DNA of 64,000 bases from Anarhynchus alexandrinus (GCA_008711295.1 VUYV01000041.1:496001-560000), one strand, 5' to 3'; counted from the stretch's first letter, positions 50,536 to 64,000 are shown. A program made the numbers and translations. Notes: generated from the sequence alone by a model not told the origin.

Positions 50536-53500
50536 ATAAGGGGCTTCAACCAGTGAGAAGCTAAGCCCCAGCTGTAAAATGAGCTCTTTCCTTCTTGTGC
50601 AGTCACTAGAACCTCGTGATGCTCAAAACACTGTGCAATTATCCCTAAGGTATTAAATATTAACTACAACTGTTTCCTTTTAGCATCACCACAGGTTGTC
50701 GTGCCATTTAAAACAACCATCCCTCTAAAGCTTACAATGCAGTCAGTAAGTTATTCTACCAATGCTAAATGTGAACCTGGCATGGGCACATACTTACTAG
50801 CTGGATCTCGGGAAGACTGTTTCATTTGGTCATGAAATGAGTTATCTATTTTAGGAACTGATTCCAAAACCATAAACTGACTGCTACATTTCTCTGAGGT
50901 TCAAGTAAATTACTTCTTTGTGTTCCGAAAACAGTCTATAAACTCTTGTGCAGCTGTGACTCAGCTTCCTAAACTATTTGTACCACACTTTTTTCCAGAC
51001 ATCAAACTAAAGAATACTGCAGCCAGATCGTTATTCCTAACAAATGTAAAATTTGCAGATTGATCACATCATTGAAAATTATGTTCAATCAACAACTTGA
51101 CTCTGGTTACATGCAACCTTTTGTTTCTTCCACTAAATAGAGGTGCTATAAAATTATAACATCAAACTACATGAGGAAGAATGTGCCAGCATTATTGTAA
51201 ATTTTACAGATTACTCTGTGGACATATTTAAAAGTCATCAAAACCTACCATGGTTTACACTAAAGGTGTGTCACCAATATATTCAATATATTTGGGAGTT
51301 CTTCACCCTACTCTCCTTGCCACTGCAGTTATTTTCTTCACTTAAGATGTCCTCTTGACTAGGAGAGTGAATTTCCATTATTTTAATGAGAACCAGGCAC
51401 AGGGCAAAGATGTAAGTGTCCTTATTTAATCACCATTTCAGATTTTTCCAGAGGGAGACTTTGCTTTTCTATGTACATTTCTTTTGTTAAACTAGAAGTC
51501 TTCAAAAAATGTAAGACAGTAATATTGCAGTAAGCTGCGGTATTATCTTGTTTTCATGTGGGCGAAAGAACTTTTAAAAGACATCGGCAGTTGAAAATAC
51601 ATCCCCAGATAACACGCAGAAAAACAGACAAAGGGAAGGGGAATCAGAAGTAGAAAAGCTATTGGGAATAGCGCATGTAGCTTATCGAAGATGAAAACCT
51701 GGTGAACTATAGGCACTAAGCAGATTCTAGAGTAAACTCCCCCTATTCTTCCTGCAAATAACCCACACTGCTGATAAATCCTGGGGTTTCTGGGTCAGAG
51801 ATGTGATAAAACAGTGGAGAGATCTCTGAAGAGCAGATGTTAAAGTTTACATCAATTACTTTCTGAAGCACGACAATAACCACACAAGACATCTAGAAAG
51901 AAAGACAAGTTCTCCAGCAGTACACTGCAGACTGGGTCTTCAATTAACTGTTTGGTGGAGTTTTTCTCCCGCCTTCAGGCTTTGCCATGTGGTTGCTGAC
52001 ATCAAAATCCCAGTGCTGTTGCATGCTGTTGCATGCCTGGCATGCATGCTGCATGGCTTCTGACTGTACCTGTCCCTGCAGAATGGTCATTTTTAAGTGA
52101 GCTCGGCAGCCTCAGTAGCTGGGTACGAGCACGCTGGCATGCTCTGACAGGCAGTATAGATGCTACAAAACCCAGGAGTTTCTCCTGTCTCTCACTCTGG
52201 CTTAATATTATGGATCACAAGCACCATTTTGACCCAGGGCTGAAGTGCAAATGCAAGTAAAAGACTGAAATACTGGCCCGTAGCCACAGCTACAGTTCAC
52301 TTTGGAGGACTGGCTTCTGGACAGGGCTCAGTCACCTGCACCTGGCTGGCCGCAAACCAAGTATTTCAGAGTAGGAAGTAGAAGTTTAGTGTTTTGAAGC
52401 TGGACGAGATTTGAGCCTTCAAGTATTAGATGTATCACTCAGCTCTTTTCCTTTCCTGCATGCAGCAAAAATCCTCTGTAATTTCATATCTTCACATGCC
52501 TTTCTTTTCCTTACCTATATTTCTATCTTTTTTTCTCATACAAGCTTCTTGTCTCCATGAAGAGCTGCTCTTCCTGCTGCCCTTTAGTTCTCCTCTGATG
52601 CCTCTGTTTGAGCTTGCAGTTTCATGAAAGAGAAACACCTTCACTCCCTTCCTACCAACACATCTCAGCTGTGCCATTTGCCAGCAGGGAAGAGCAGCCT
52701 CTATCCTGCTTCTGGCTAACTTTTATTGCTCCCAGCTACGTCTTTTTATAATAAATTTTTTCCAAAGCAGAATTTCTTTTACATTGAGCATATTTTGCCT
52801 CTTATAAAGTGCTAGTATGCTAATGACACTAAAGAATTTATAATGCTCCAGATAAAACCTGCATATGAAAACTTTAGGAGCATTAAAGTACTTCCAAGTC
52901 AGGAAGTAACAAAATCAAACACAAAGAAGAAAAAGGGGAGAGAAATTACTAAAAGTAGAAAACACTACAGGGTGCCTGCATGCGAAGTCTTACGTGACAG
53001 TGATATTTGTTTTGTTGGCTTGTCAGATGTTACAGCGATGGACGACCACATCCTGCACTACTTAGAAGTCACTCTGCCAAGGCAACTGATGGGGCATCTG
53101 CTTTGGTCATGTCTTAGCCCTGGCAAGTGTTGTGCACCACGTACATCTGCACAGAACAACACCTGCACCCTGTGGACCTCATCCAGCGTGGCTGCAGTAG
53201 CGCAGTGGCTCTGGTAGTGGAAGAGATGGCTCTAAGCGCCAGAACTGGGGTCAGCAAGGCACTGTGTCCAAATTATACTGTGCTGGGACTGAGACACTTC
53301 TCCACCTAGGGAGGCACCCCCCTGTAGCAACTGTCAGGTTTGGGTCAGCCCCAGTTCTGTTCCACCCTGTACCGCTATAGGGTATAGGCGTATATTTATA
53401 GGTCCCTTCCTGATACGCCTGTCTCTTGCCAGACATAGCATGAACATGAATAAGCAATAATAATGCAATGCAGAGTTACAAAGCTGTATAAACAATCCAT

Positions 53501-55674
53501 TAGCTAACAGTGCTTAATTAGCCTCAAGTGCCCTGACCCGCTTTGTAGACCTTCTCTGGAATAACAGACTGCTGCTGGCAGGTGCAGTAAGTCCTTTTGG
53601 TTTGGTATCATCAGAGTGTCAGTGCTCATGTCGGAGACAAATTACTCCAGCCATTTCTCTCTTCTATGGGGGTTTTTTATTCTGCTTCAGCCCTATGTGG
53701 AGACCTTAGGAGCAGATTGAGGTAGACCCTTTCTTCAAGGCACTTTTCAGAGCAGAGCAAGTGCGGGGGCACACAGAGCAAGAAGGGAGGAAGAAAATCT
53801 CAGCTGCAGTGTCGTCAGGGCAGCACAAGAAGTAAAGCAGCTCTGGAAAGCCTGCAGTCATCAAGGCACAGTTAGGCAAGGTCATAAGGAAGCACTTTGG
53901 AAGCATGGGCAGAGAGCAGAAAATGAGGCTTTAAGGTGCAGTGTATAAATGGGCAAATTACATATTTAGTTCCTTTCAACTTTTACACCCAGGAAAAGAG
54001 AAAGTGAGCTAATTTGACCACCTTAAAAAGCTAAGCACCCTTTCCTCACCTTGTGCCAAATTGCCACATTTCCCATTAAAGTCAATGATGCTCTGCAGAC
54101 AGCTTCAGCTTTTTCACGTTTTGAAGCTAGCCTTGATAAGGGGGAGCTCAGAAAAGGCAAGCAATATAAAAGGTTTCTCATGCAAACCCAGTTTCATCTG
54201 ACACTCAGCAGAGAGACAGCTATGCTTGATGCCATGATGGACTCTTCTTCTTGCTCTGAATCCTAGGTGGAAATGAATGAGCATGAGAGAAAAATTCACC
54301 CGGTGCCCTCTGCACACGTGCCAGAAAGCACAGTCTAAAGGCAGTTTCCTTCCCTCCCCCCCCACCATGCCCTACTTAGGTTACAAATACATCCAGAAAA
54401 GCAGGGCTATCTTTCTCTACACCTTGGGGAAAAATGCTATAACAGCATTAAGATTCCCACATTAGATTAAATCATTTTTCAGAAGTTTAAATATCCCCTC
54501 TCTAACACAGCATCAAGTCCCTTGCCATTGGTAACAAATGATTCATTAAATCGTATCTAAGCCCAGATTATGCTCCAAGTATAGCTTTGAAAAATGTTGA
54601 AACGCTTCTGATTACATCAAATGTAAAAAAAAAACCAAACCCAAAACTGCAAATCTTTAAATAAGCAAACAGAAAAGCTACTAGTTACAGAACTTCCCTG
54701 GAACTCAACTGGCTGGAGAGAAAGACTAATACTGGGAGTCTTGACAAGTTACACGTGTTCAGTTTTCCGAGGCTTTCCACGGTCTTGCCCCCCACTCCCT
54801 CCCAAATATTGGAAAGATGACAGGATTTTCAATACCCATAGCAGTTTCAGAAACTGTCCTAAATGTTACTTTTATTTCCATTTTCTATCAAAAATTTTAT
54901 GCAGCTGGTTTTGAATTTACATAAATTTTTAGCATATAAAATTTTCCATGGAAAGAAACCAAAAAGCTTAAATATACAGCCTGTGAAGGAATAGCTCTTT
55001 TTCTTTGTCTGAGACATGTCATCCCTGAAGTTTTGTATTGAAACAGATCATCAATGACCACTTCCCTTTACTTCTCTATTCCACTTATGATAATACAGAG
55101 CTCTATCATATCCCTCTCTGTTGTTTCTATTCCCAAGCTTAGGAAACCAGGTTTACACTGTTGCTTCTCCTCAATAAGCTGTTGTATACCTCCAGTCATC
55201 CCTGGTCACTCCTTCTCCATTTCTTTCTCTTTTCAAGAAATGAAGACCTCAAATGCCCATTAAGAAATTTTCAAGAAACGGCACCAGAAGTGCCCATGAT
55301 GTTCAGGCTGTGACTTCAACAAGGATTTACACAGTGGTACAATGATGATTCTGGTTTTGCTCTTTCCCTTGTAATTTCATTTGCCCCAAGATACTTGTAG
55401 ACGGGCTCTGCCTCCCTGTTGCATTTGCCAGCTCTTCAGGCAATTTTCTAGTGAAGCAGGGATCTCCCTCCTAACCCACCTGCTCGAGGTCCCTATGTCA
55501 AGCAAAGGCTGCAGGAAAAGATTCTGCGTTACTTCTCTCACTTGTATGTTGCATCTTTTTCCGCTTCAGTTGCTTTCTAGGTCTCATGTTTATCACTTCT
55601 GTAAGAGCATCACTGTACAGCCCTTTTGTATCAGCAAAATAAATCTTCACAAATGTGTATTACTTGTCACTGCA

Positions 55675-55688
55675 TTTTTTTTTTTTTT
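55675..55688. repeat. Poly(T) run
   Basis: There are 14 T in a row. It is a simple homopolymer. Confidence 0.8.
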
Positions 55689-58070
55689 CAATTAACCTCC
55701 TTCAATGGGAGGAGGGTAGCGTCATCCCACACCTGCCAGTGACTGGTGGTGTTAGGATCTGCATTTTGAACTGTGATCAAAGGCATGTCTGAACTAGAAC
55801 CAGGACTCCATGAAGAAGGGCTTATGCAGCTTTGTCTGCACCAATTTAGAAATGAACAGTTAAAGAGCCGCAGACTCCAGGAGGGACACAGGTTTACACT
55901 TGCAAATGTACTTTAGGCCAGAATAACTTATTCTCCCCTATACAAGTGGCTACATTACCTGTGGTATAACTGCATCCACAGGAAGTGTTAATTTAAGTCT
56001 GTCAAAGTCCTAATGAATAAAAAGATCATGCTTACCTTAGGCCCACCATCACAGCATTGTTTTATAGCCCCAAAGGTGGTTTATTAAATTACAACAAGCC
56101 GGCATTCAACAGTGATTATCTAGCATGACTGAAAAACTCCCATTGTGCTCACAGAGATGCAGGATAACAACCTGAAGTCGTGAAAATGTCTTGGAGACAG
56201 TCATAATAGTCCTACTATAACGGCCTCCATGACAGTCTGAAAAACCACTTGTCTTCCCTAGGCATGAGTGAAGAGAAAAGCTTAGCTAAGTGAATATAAA
56301 GCTCTCTTTGGTTTCTGTTGACTTATTGGTGATTTTCATGGGCATGCTGGCAGGACCATGGTGCCGAACGCAAGGATGCTGCCTACGCTAGTCATATGAG
56401 CCCAGGTGAATAAATGGCACTTTTTCCACCCCAAAATGCCTAATTTGATTAATTGATAAGTCTTGTATCTTTTTTCTGTCTAACAATTCATTATTCAGTT
56501 CCTCTCTACAAAAAGAACACACATGGACGTGCATATACGTTGGTATATTTTCCAGGCTACTGGAACTGCCTAAAAATTGTGTGTAAAATACGCCCCCTTC
56601 ACTCACCCAGCAAGCTGCAGCGGTGTTTGTCACCATCCCAGCTGGCTGAATTCTTACTGGGGTTGCCTGCATTTTTGTTGTTGTTGTGTTTATTACTTTT
56701 CTCTTTTTGTTTGTCTTAGTATCTACTTTGATTTAATTTATTGTTACAATTGGACTTTTAGTAGTATTAGAACAACATGTGTAATCTGAAAAAAAAGTTT
56801 CTTTGCTTGCCCCAGTATGAAAAGAGCTGTGAGAAAGAATACCTTAACCTGAAATCTGATAGACACAATAGAAATCAAAAACTGAGGCTGATAAAACATT
56901 TTCACTAGAATGTTTCTCTACCAAAAAAATGTGAATTTGTTAGGAAAAAAAATTGTCCTGAAGTCAAGAGTTGCTGTCAAAAATTTTGTTTAGAAACTAA
57001 ATCTGACCTTATCTGGAGTGGAATATCCTGGCTTTTTATTTTGTAATGACTTCACACTTTGAAAAATGTAATCTAACATATCAAATAGAATACAAATTAT
57101 CAATTAGAATACCAGTTGCCTCTGAGCAAGCCAAAAACCAATTATCATTTCAATTACTGAAACACCATCTGTAAAACCCATCATCAATGAATGTTACTGT
57201 AATATACAAATAGTAAGAAATAATTCAAAGCATAAAAACTAAAACCAGAAAGCAAAACACATCAAAATACAGTGAAAACAAGAAGCCCAACCAAGATGAA
57301 ATATTTCAACTGTCCAGAAGCAAATTTTGACAGAAATATTTTCAGCATTATGTTGAAAAGTGACTTCAGAAAGTGCTTAAAAGAGATTCAAAGGGATAAA
57401 AAATGCAAGAATATTAGAATTTCTGTGGATTGGATATTCTGGCTTTTGACTCACTGTCTCTGTAAGCAAGTGGAATAGACTTGCACTAGAATGAATGTAG
57501 GTTCATACAAAACCCAATAGATTCATATCCCAGTTTCTGTCACAATAAATAACATCATGTCACACTTCTTTCTTTGAAGCAATATCTATTTCTTAAAAAA
57601 AATAAATTGGAAGATTGGATCTGTCTTCTTAAGTGGCACTTACTGATTTGGAAATGAAGCAGTAACTCCAGTCTTATTCTTTTTACTATGCTATGCACAG
57701 CATTTACTAGCCAAAAATAGACTCAGAACACTGAGATGATTTAAAACTTACTTTCACTTGTGTTAAGCACTGTGTTCAAAATTGTTTTCTTTCTTAACAA
57801 CTAGCTACTACTCTGATTTTCAAAATCAAGAGCATTCTCATTAAACCTGCCTGCACTGATTTTGAGCCTTTTGCTCACACGTGTACAGTAAAAGGTAACT
57901 GCACACACAGCAGTGACATGTAGTACAAACATCAGGGCTAACCGCAATGCTCCATGAAACAAAGCACCAAGTCAAGTCCCAGATGCTTTTTACTGGCTGG
58001 AGAATGAAGTAAAGCACTAGCCATGCAGATACATTTCGAGTATATGTAGATTTAAAAGCAGAGAATTCTC

Positions 58071-58087
58071 TTTTTTTTTTTTTTTTT
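58071..58087. repeat. Poly(T) run
   Basis: There are 17 T in a row, about 280 bases before the CpG-rich segment at 58.36 kb. Confidence 0.85.
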
Positions 58088-58365
58088 ACTTCTTAATGTG
58101 CTGCCTGAATGTCAACTGCTACATTTCAAATACCACGAGTATCATTTTATCTCATTTAATCGGATATTCTCTATAACGCAGAACAGTGCAATCAGTCTGA
58201 GACATCATCTGTGAAACAGGAAAAAACCCAGGAGACTTCACAGATGGGGAAAAAAAGATAGCTCAGGATACGTCTGAATGTGTCTGCCTCCAAGGCGCCG
58301 ACAGTAATGATTTTCAGCACAGCAACTAAGCTTAATTTAACTTTGCTGTTTTGTGTCCTCTTTCA

Positions 58366-58550
58366 GGCGAGTGGTTTGCCATCGGTACTCTCTCGCTGGT
58401 CCAGCGGCAGGCCAGCCCTGGCCATGGTCTCTGGGGCACCCACAAGCAGCAGGTCGAACGTATGCTCCTGCCTTCGCCCAGCCTGTGCCCCAGCTACGGC
58501 GCCTTTTACAGGCTTGGCATCAAAATGCTGTCTGCCCGCCGATAGCTTTA
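58366..58550. other. CpG-rich segment upstream of ANO4, unassigned
   Basis: About 185 bases contain around ten CpG dinucleotides in a region where CpG is rare. It begins right after an acceptor-like TGTCCTCTTTCAG on the plus strand and is open in more than one frame (plus strand to 58545; the minus strand is also open across it). It could be an exon of an unknown transcript, a small CpG island or a repeat fragment. No family was recognised. Confidence 0.4.
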
Positions 58551-58796
58551 TTAACCATCAATTGACTCTTACTGTGATGATATTTTTAATTAGACCCTAT
58601 ACAGCCAACATCTTCAGGGGCAGGGCCTAAGACAACAAGTTATTTCTTCTCCCTCCTCTACCAAATGGGAAAAATAATCTTATATCCCATATTGCAGCAA
58701 AGTATATTACTTGAATTAAAATACTTTTAAAGTAAACATGCACATGTATGGATGTATATCTGACTAAGCAGGTCACATGTGCTGGGTCAAGTCCTA

Positions 58797-59066
58797 TGAC
58801 TCAATGGGCAATGGGCATAAGTTGGAACATAGGAAGTTCTGTTCAAATACACGGAAAAACTTCTTTACGGTTAGGGTGACAGAGCACTGGAACAGGCTGC
58901 CCAGGGAGGTTGTGGAGTCCCCTTCTCTGGAGATTTTCAAGACCCGCCTGGATGCAGTCCTGAGTAATGTGCTCTAAGCAATCCTGCTTTGGCAGGGGAG
59001 TTGGACTAGATGATCTCTAGAGGTCCCTTCCAACTCTGAAAATTCCGTGATTCCATGATTCTGTGA
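58797..59066 (+). mobile_element. CR1 LINE, 3' end fragment
   Basis: The end of ORF2 is readable as NGHKLEHRKFCSNTRKNFFT, then [20 protein letters not shown], ending ...LSNVL at 58977. The 3' UTR follows, with GTTGGACTAGATGATCTCTA and GGTCCCTTCCAACTC and a diverged tail ATTCCGTGATTCCATGATTC. It is upstream of ANO4 exon A. Confidence 0.92.
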
Positions 59067-61065
59067 CTACGAGGGTTTTTGCCCTCCGAAATGACTGTCC
59101 GATGTGGACACACAGGCTGTTCCTACAGCCCAGGACCCGCAGGCATGTCCCAGGCCCCAGCACCTCACATATCCAGGGTCTGACCCTGGAGCCCAGCTGG
59201 AGGGAAGCCCAGAAGCCTCCCACTCTCTCCTGGGGAAGGGGCTCTCACATGGGCTGGAAGGACGTGCTGTGGTATGCTCTAGCAGAGCCTGAATGAGCAT
59301 CACTCTGCAAGGAAGAAGCACCAGTCTCCACAGCCATGCTTGCTGAAACACCTAGGTCTGCCATCAGCATCTTCTATGGAAAGGACACGTTAACAAGGGC
59401 CAGTTGTATCAAAAATTTTGAGGCGGTGTGTGTACCACTTGTCTTTCTTTCGTGCACCATTAATTTCTAGCACACTCTCTCTTGGCAAGTAATGCTTTTG
59501 GTTGTAATGAAGCTTATGGTGCCAAGCTTCCTCAATGGTCATAAAGTGAGGGCGATCCCCAGAGGAGGTGGCAGCTGTAGTGTGCAGCAGATGCCAGTGA
59601 AAATCTGTGTTCATCTGCCACCTCAACTTTCTGGCAAGACTCCAGCCAATTAACAATAACAAGATGCTATTGAAAAGAATATGTAAACCTGCCATGTTAG
59701 TCCATACATTCCTCATAGGGATCCAATTGATTGTTCTCAACTTATGCTGATCTGGATTGAACAAAGCACAGGTCTTGTTTATTTCACTTCTGAGATAGAT
59801 TGTACTTCTGATGGAAGACCAACAAACGCTGAAAGACAACAGTAATAATATAATGATTGTCTGAATTTGGAGGATTAGTACATAGAGATGGAAAGAAATG
59901 CTCTACTGATTAATACCATTTTAATTCCTTGAGCCCTCCGTACCAGAACCAGAAGAAATGGTAGGAGGCTATAAAAGTGCAGTAACTACATTGTAGGACA
60001 TGAGGTCTGTAACATACAGATTCGTTTTCGTAAAAGGCAGCCCATACTCTAACTCATTTACTGAATAAAAGCCTTCTGCAAGGGTGAGGCCCACTATTCT
60101 TTCACATGTAAATAGTTCTCTGATACATTAGGAATTCAGAAAAACATGTAAAGTATCCATGACAGGCTTTAAGCTGTGTTTTACACACTACATAAAACAC
60201 TGGATGTTACCTGGATGTTCCTAAAGGTTAAGAGGAGGCACAGAAGAAACACAAATTTTCTGAATCCACCTAAACCAGCTTAGTTATAGAAAGAAACTAT
60301 AAAAAGAAGCATGTGCCTAAATTTAGCTCCTGTGACTGATGTCCCCTCAGTCCTTTCACAAATACTCTTTCATAAAACTTCTCCTTTCCTCACTCATACC
60401 TCTGACACTCAATGTCCCATTACTGTTCATTCATTTTCAAATGCACGAGCAGAAAGTAAAAAAAACAAACCACAATACATATGTAACAAATATTACAAAT
60501 ATTTGTAAGTTATATTTGTAAGTACTGCAAATATATTGAAAGCTGAATTTGTAAGAACATTTCAGTCTGAGAATGATACTGAATTTGTTCTGAATATCAG
60601 AGCAGTTTTGAGGATTCAAAACAACCAGATAGTTATGGAAGGAGGACTGTTTCAGTTCACAGATACCATTTTGCCCAGAGTTGAGAACATGCAGTTCAAC
60701 AGATGTGTAGAACGCAATCTTCATGAACAATTCCTAAACTGAAATTTCATCACCGAAACTGCCTATACAATCCTGAAACTTGTGATGCTGAGAAAATCTT
60801 AACACATCATTAACTGTGACTGTCTTTGATCAATACACAGCATCTGAACAATTAAAGATTGTTGTGTACTCTGCTCCTATGACGGTATACCATCCACAAA
60901 GAAAACCCTTAAATACAGGAGCAGCAGTGTGTTGAGAAACCAAGAGAATAGTAAAGTTCATTAGTAGCACACTTAAACCTAAAGATACTGATGGGCAGCC
61001 TAGTCAATAAAAAAAACGCAAACAAAAAATAACATCAAAGCCTTCCAAATGCAAAATCCTTTTTC

Positions 61066-61165
61066 TTTTTATTAAAAAAAAATAATAATCAACCACAAAC
61101 AAAAAACCCAAACAAACCAAAAAAACCAACAGCATAAAACTAACCAAACAACCCACCTACCTCAT
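61066..61165. repeat. A/C-rich low-complexity tract
   Basis: Runs of AAAC, AACC and AAACC fill about 100 bases. It is low-complexity, without a regular period. Confidence 0.7.
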
Positions 61166-64000
61166 TCATTCCCTGGGTGAATGCCTAGTTAGCCATAACT
61201 ACATAAAGCTGTCTTATATACACCCTGAAGCAAAGAGCAATTTGTACCTCTTCATTTTAGACCTAAGCCCCAGAATCAAAATGGCACCAAAAATCATGGG
61301 CCCCACTGGACTCATCTCTTCCTTCTAACCCTTTATGAACACAAGCCTAATCCTGAAAACACTGGGTTTAGAGATACTGCTCTTGTTTCATTTCTATGAG
61401 GAGTTAACCACCAACCAGAAACATTGTTCTTCATTTACAAAGCAATATGAGCCTGCTTACAAAAGGCTATTAATGGATCACAGCAATCATAATTACAATT
61501 GCACGAACAGCAATCTGGAAATAGATTTCCAAAGATGATTTTAATGCCTCAATCAATAGAGTATATTATGTGCCTTGGAGTGAAAGAAGTGGATGAGTTA
61601 GGATTGGAGTGGATGAAGGTTTGTGAGAAAATGAACATTAGATAAGAATATAATCTGTTAGTATTTCTTCTCAACTCCTCATAATGTTCATGACATTTGC
61701 AGTGTCTTTATGTGACATCTCTGCTTGTTGAAAATTGGGCATGGTTTGCATTTTATGGCTACTGACAGTATCTTCTTCAGTGATCAAGTCATGGCAAGGA
61801 AATGATTGTTATCATCTCTCCCTTTTTCATAAACTGCTGGGGTTTGGTTTTGCTCCTGTCTTTGCAACTGTCAAAGTTATTCCTCTCATAATGCATTTTT
61901 CAATTATGGGTCTTCACCTGGACTTTTAAAAAGTAAATCTAAACCAATCAAGGTAAAGAAAATTTCATCATCAACAACATTGAGCCTTTCTTTATTCTTC
62001 TTCTCAGCTTTTCCAGTTAACAATCCATTTTTTTAGGTAAATACACCAGAACCTAAATACTAGACCAAATACAGCAATTGTTCATAAGAATTGATGAAAT
62101 TCTAAAAATTGCTGTTAAAATGTGCTTAAGCTCACTTGGTGCTCTTATCAGTTCCATAACTGGTTTTTCCTCCTTAAAATTTAATGGTATATATAAAAAT
62201 GTTTTATATATTATCTTCAATTAACAAAAAATCTCAAAGCAGTTAATCCAATCTCTGTGTATATCCGCAATTTAGAATTGAGTAATTATTCTCCCTGACA
62301 CTAAATTCACATTCAGTGCATACAAAGAACATAAATATTCTTAATTCATGCAAAGTGGTAATTCCCTGACTTTCTTTTTGATTTATACAAGTGCAAGAGA
62401 CTATAAATATATGGAACAAAGTTCTTTTCTCCCTCTCTTATTGCACTATGCTACAGCTCATCTCTTCTCCTTAATTTTAAGACTACAATTGTTATTTATG
62501 ATGTGTAAAGTCTACTTTTCACCCTTTCTAAAGACATGAACATGCATTGTCTGTAAAAACATGACAATAAAAATGCACCTTTGACAGCTGTGAATCCCAA
62601 ATCTAACTTTCTCAGCGAAAAGCCTATGCACTAGGTTTTGCTACATGTATGAGAAATATTTTGACCTAGCTATAATCCCATCTATCAGAAGCATTGGGGA
62701 AGGAAAACATCTGACAACCCGCATAAGGTCAATCCTTCGGCCAATTTTTCAGAAACTTGGTCATGGTAATTCACAACAGTCGCTTCTTTTTTGAAAGATT
62801 CTTGTTCCACTTGCAATCACTTGGCCTGACCTGCTATCAGCTTTCTTGCAGACACAATCCCATGCCTCAGTGGTATTTTGTAAATGTACTGCTTGCTGAG
62901 CTGCTCGCTGACCAAACACCTTGTCAAGCTTTCAGCTGACTTTGGAATTTAAAATAAAGTTCTTGACAGGACCCTGTACGCACGAGAGAAAACAGCCCTT
63001 CAGATCACACTGATTCTATCCTCCGCTACAAAAGCACAAAAGGCAATCTTTTGCTTACCCACGTTTCACATGAAATAAAAATATCACTGCATGATGGCAG
63101 AGACATATCAAAAGAACATACACTTCAGATCACTCTTACTAACTTTACTGCTAACTTTGCTCGAAAAGTTAAACTTTTCTAAAGATGTTACATAACGAAT
63201 AATTCAGTAATTGAACTTATTTTTAACTGCATTTACTTTTAATTGAACTACTGAGGTATTGAACTTAAGGCTGTCACCTTTAAATTACTTGTTACATTAA
63301 TAAAATAAATTTTAAGAAGTCTTCCCAAAACTTTTCCCTGCTTAGATGTGCTTTATAATCTGTTTCTTCCAGATACGCACTGCACAGAGAAATACCTCTG
63401 GAGTGCTGATAGCATCACCCACCACTAATTCCAGCAGAACTGGTTTGATATCTCCAAGCTGGGGACAAGACCAGCAAAATACAAGTGAAGTGTGACCATA
63501 CAGCTAAATAAAACCAGGCGGTGAGCGTGCAGCCGAAGCCCACGGTGCCCACTCTGGACATCAGCAGTGCAGCTCAGGCAGCCACCCGTGGGCAGGTCAA
63601 GACAGCACAATTACAATCACGGATGGCATGAAAGGAGAAAAGGAAAGTCCTCTACTGACCTGCCCTCCTGCCCGCTACGTGCGGTGCGGGAACACTCCCC
63701 CACACGCCTATATATTTTTGAATTGAATATTCAACCTCAGTAGAGCCAACTGGATTTTTTTTAGCAGAATGTTTTTCATGGTATTTTTGCAATTTGATTA
63801 AAAGCAGCTGTCTCTTGCCACTCCATCAGCTTCCCTACCGCCCTCTGAAATCTGCAGAGAGACTGAGGTTCTCTTTCTGTAAGCTCCTTCTCCCAATCTC
63901 ACACTTCCTTTGGACAAAGAAAATTTCATTTTAAAAAGCTCTTTGGCAATTTCAAAATGAAACACCAGAGTTCCCATTTCAGGGAAAACATCAAGATTTC

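Larger units (their letters stand above)
48858..64000. other. Region upstream of ANO4 exon A (5' UTR intron and possibly intergenic)
   Basis: Because exon A starts at a splice acceptor, the sequence just above 48857 should be an intron within the 5' UTR. No upstream exon or promoter could be placed with confidence. The region contains a 19-bp tandem duplication (50498-50535), a CpG-rich segment (58366-58550), a CR1 end (58797-59066), GC-richer sequence at 59090-59300, an A/C-rich low-complexity tract (about 61066-61165) and a weak TATA plus donor arrangement near 63660-63718. Confidence 0.7.

Noticed and set aside
52843..53217. 124-codon plus-strand frame
   Set aside because: No domain, splice site pair or coding signature; chance length.
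61066..61165. Possible CRISPR-like or regular array in the A/C-rich tract
   Set aside because: No fixed period or spacers; simple low-complexity sequence in a vertebrate genome.

Overview
This window looks like a piece of a bird nuclear genome. It is AT-rich, non-bacterial, and carries CR1 LINE fragments with the typical ATTCTATGATT-type 3' tails and two solo LTRs of kinds I associate with avian endogenous retroviruses. No species can be named from the sequence. A neoavian bird is my inference from the two LTR types.

The only host gene I can support is the 5' part of ANO4 (TMEM16D, an anoctamin), on the minus strand. Four exons were found by translating both strands and checking splice sites: exon A at 48651-48857 (5' UTR end plus start codon at 48720), exon B at 29113-29223, exon C at 19813-19949 and exon D at 12994-13152. 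Phases join exactly (1, 1, 0, 0) and together encode residues 1-159, the cytosolic N-terminus and the start of the anoctamin dimerisation domain. The rest of the gene lies beyond position 1. Exon A has a splice acceptor, so at least one 5' UTR exon and the promoter lie above 48857, in the window or beyond it. A 38-codon upstream ORF in exon A ends 2 nt before the ANO4 start codon.

Layout, low to high coordinate (host sense runs right to left). 1-12993 is the intron after exon D, with two solo LTRs that each have a perfect 5-bp target duplication (4160-5253, minus; 12018-12591, plus), one CR1 (7770-8508, minus), a CR1 tail near 171-284 and small tandem duplications. 13153-19812 is intron C-D with one CR1 (16810-17086, plus). 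19950-29112 is intron B-C with two GC-rich islands. 29224-48650 is intron A-B with a cluster of three CR1s at 35.3-39.4 kb, one of which keeps a recognisable but dead reverse transcriptase region. 48858-64000 lies upstream of exon A and holds a CR1 3' end (58797-59066), a short CpG-rich segment at 58.36-58.55 kb and a weak promoter-like stretch near 63.7 kb.

The remaining open reading frames are at the length expected by chance or are shadows of repeats. I found no rRNA, tRNA, CRISPR or operon structure and no clearly novel gene system.
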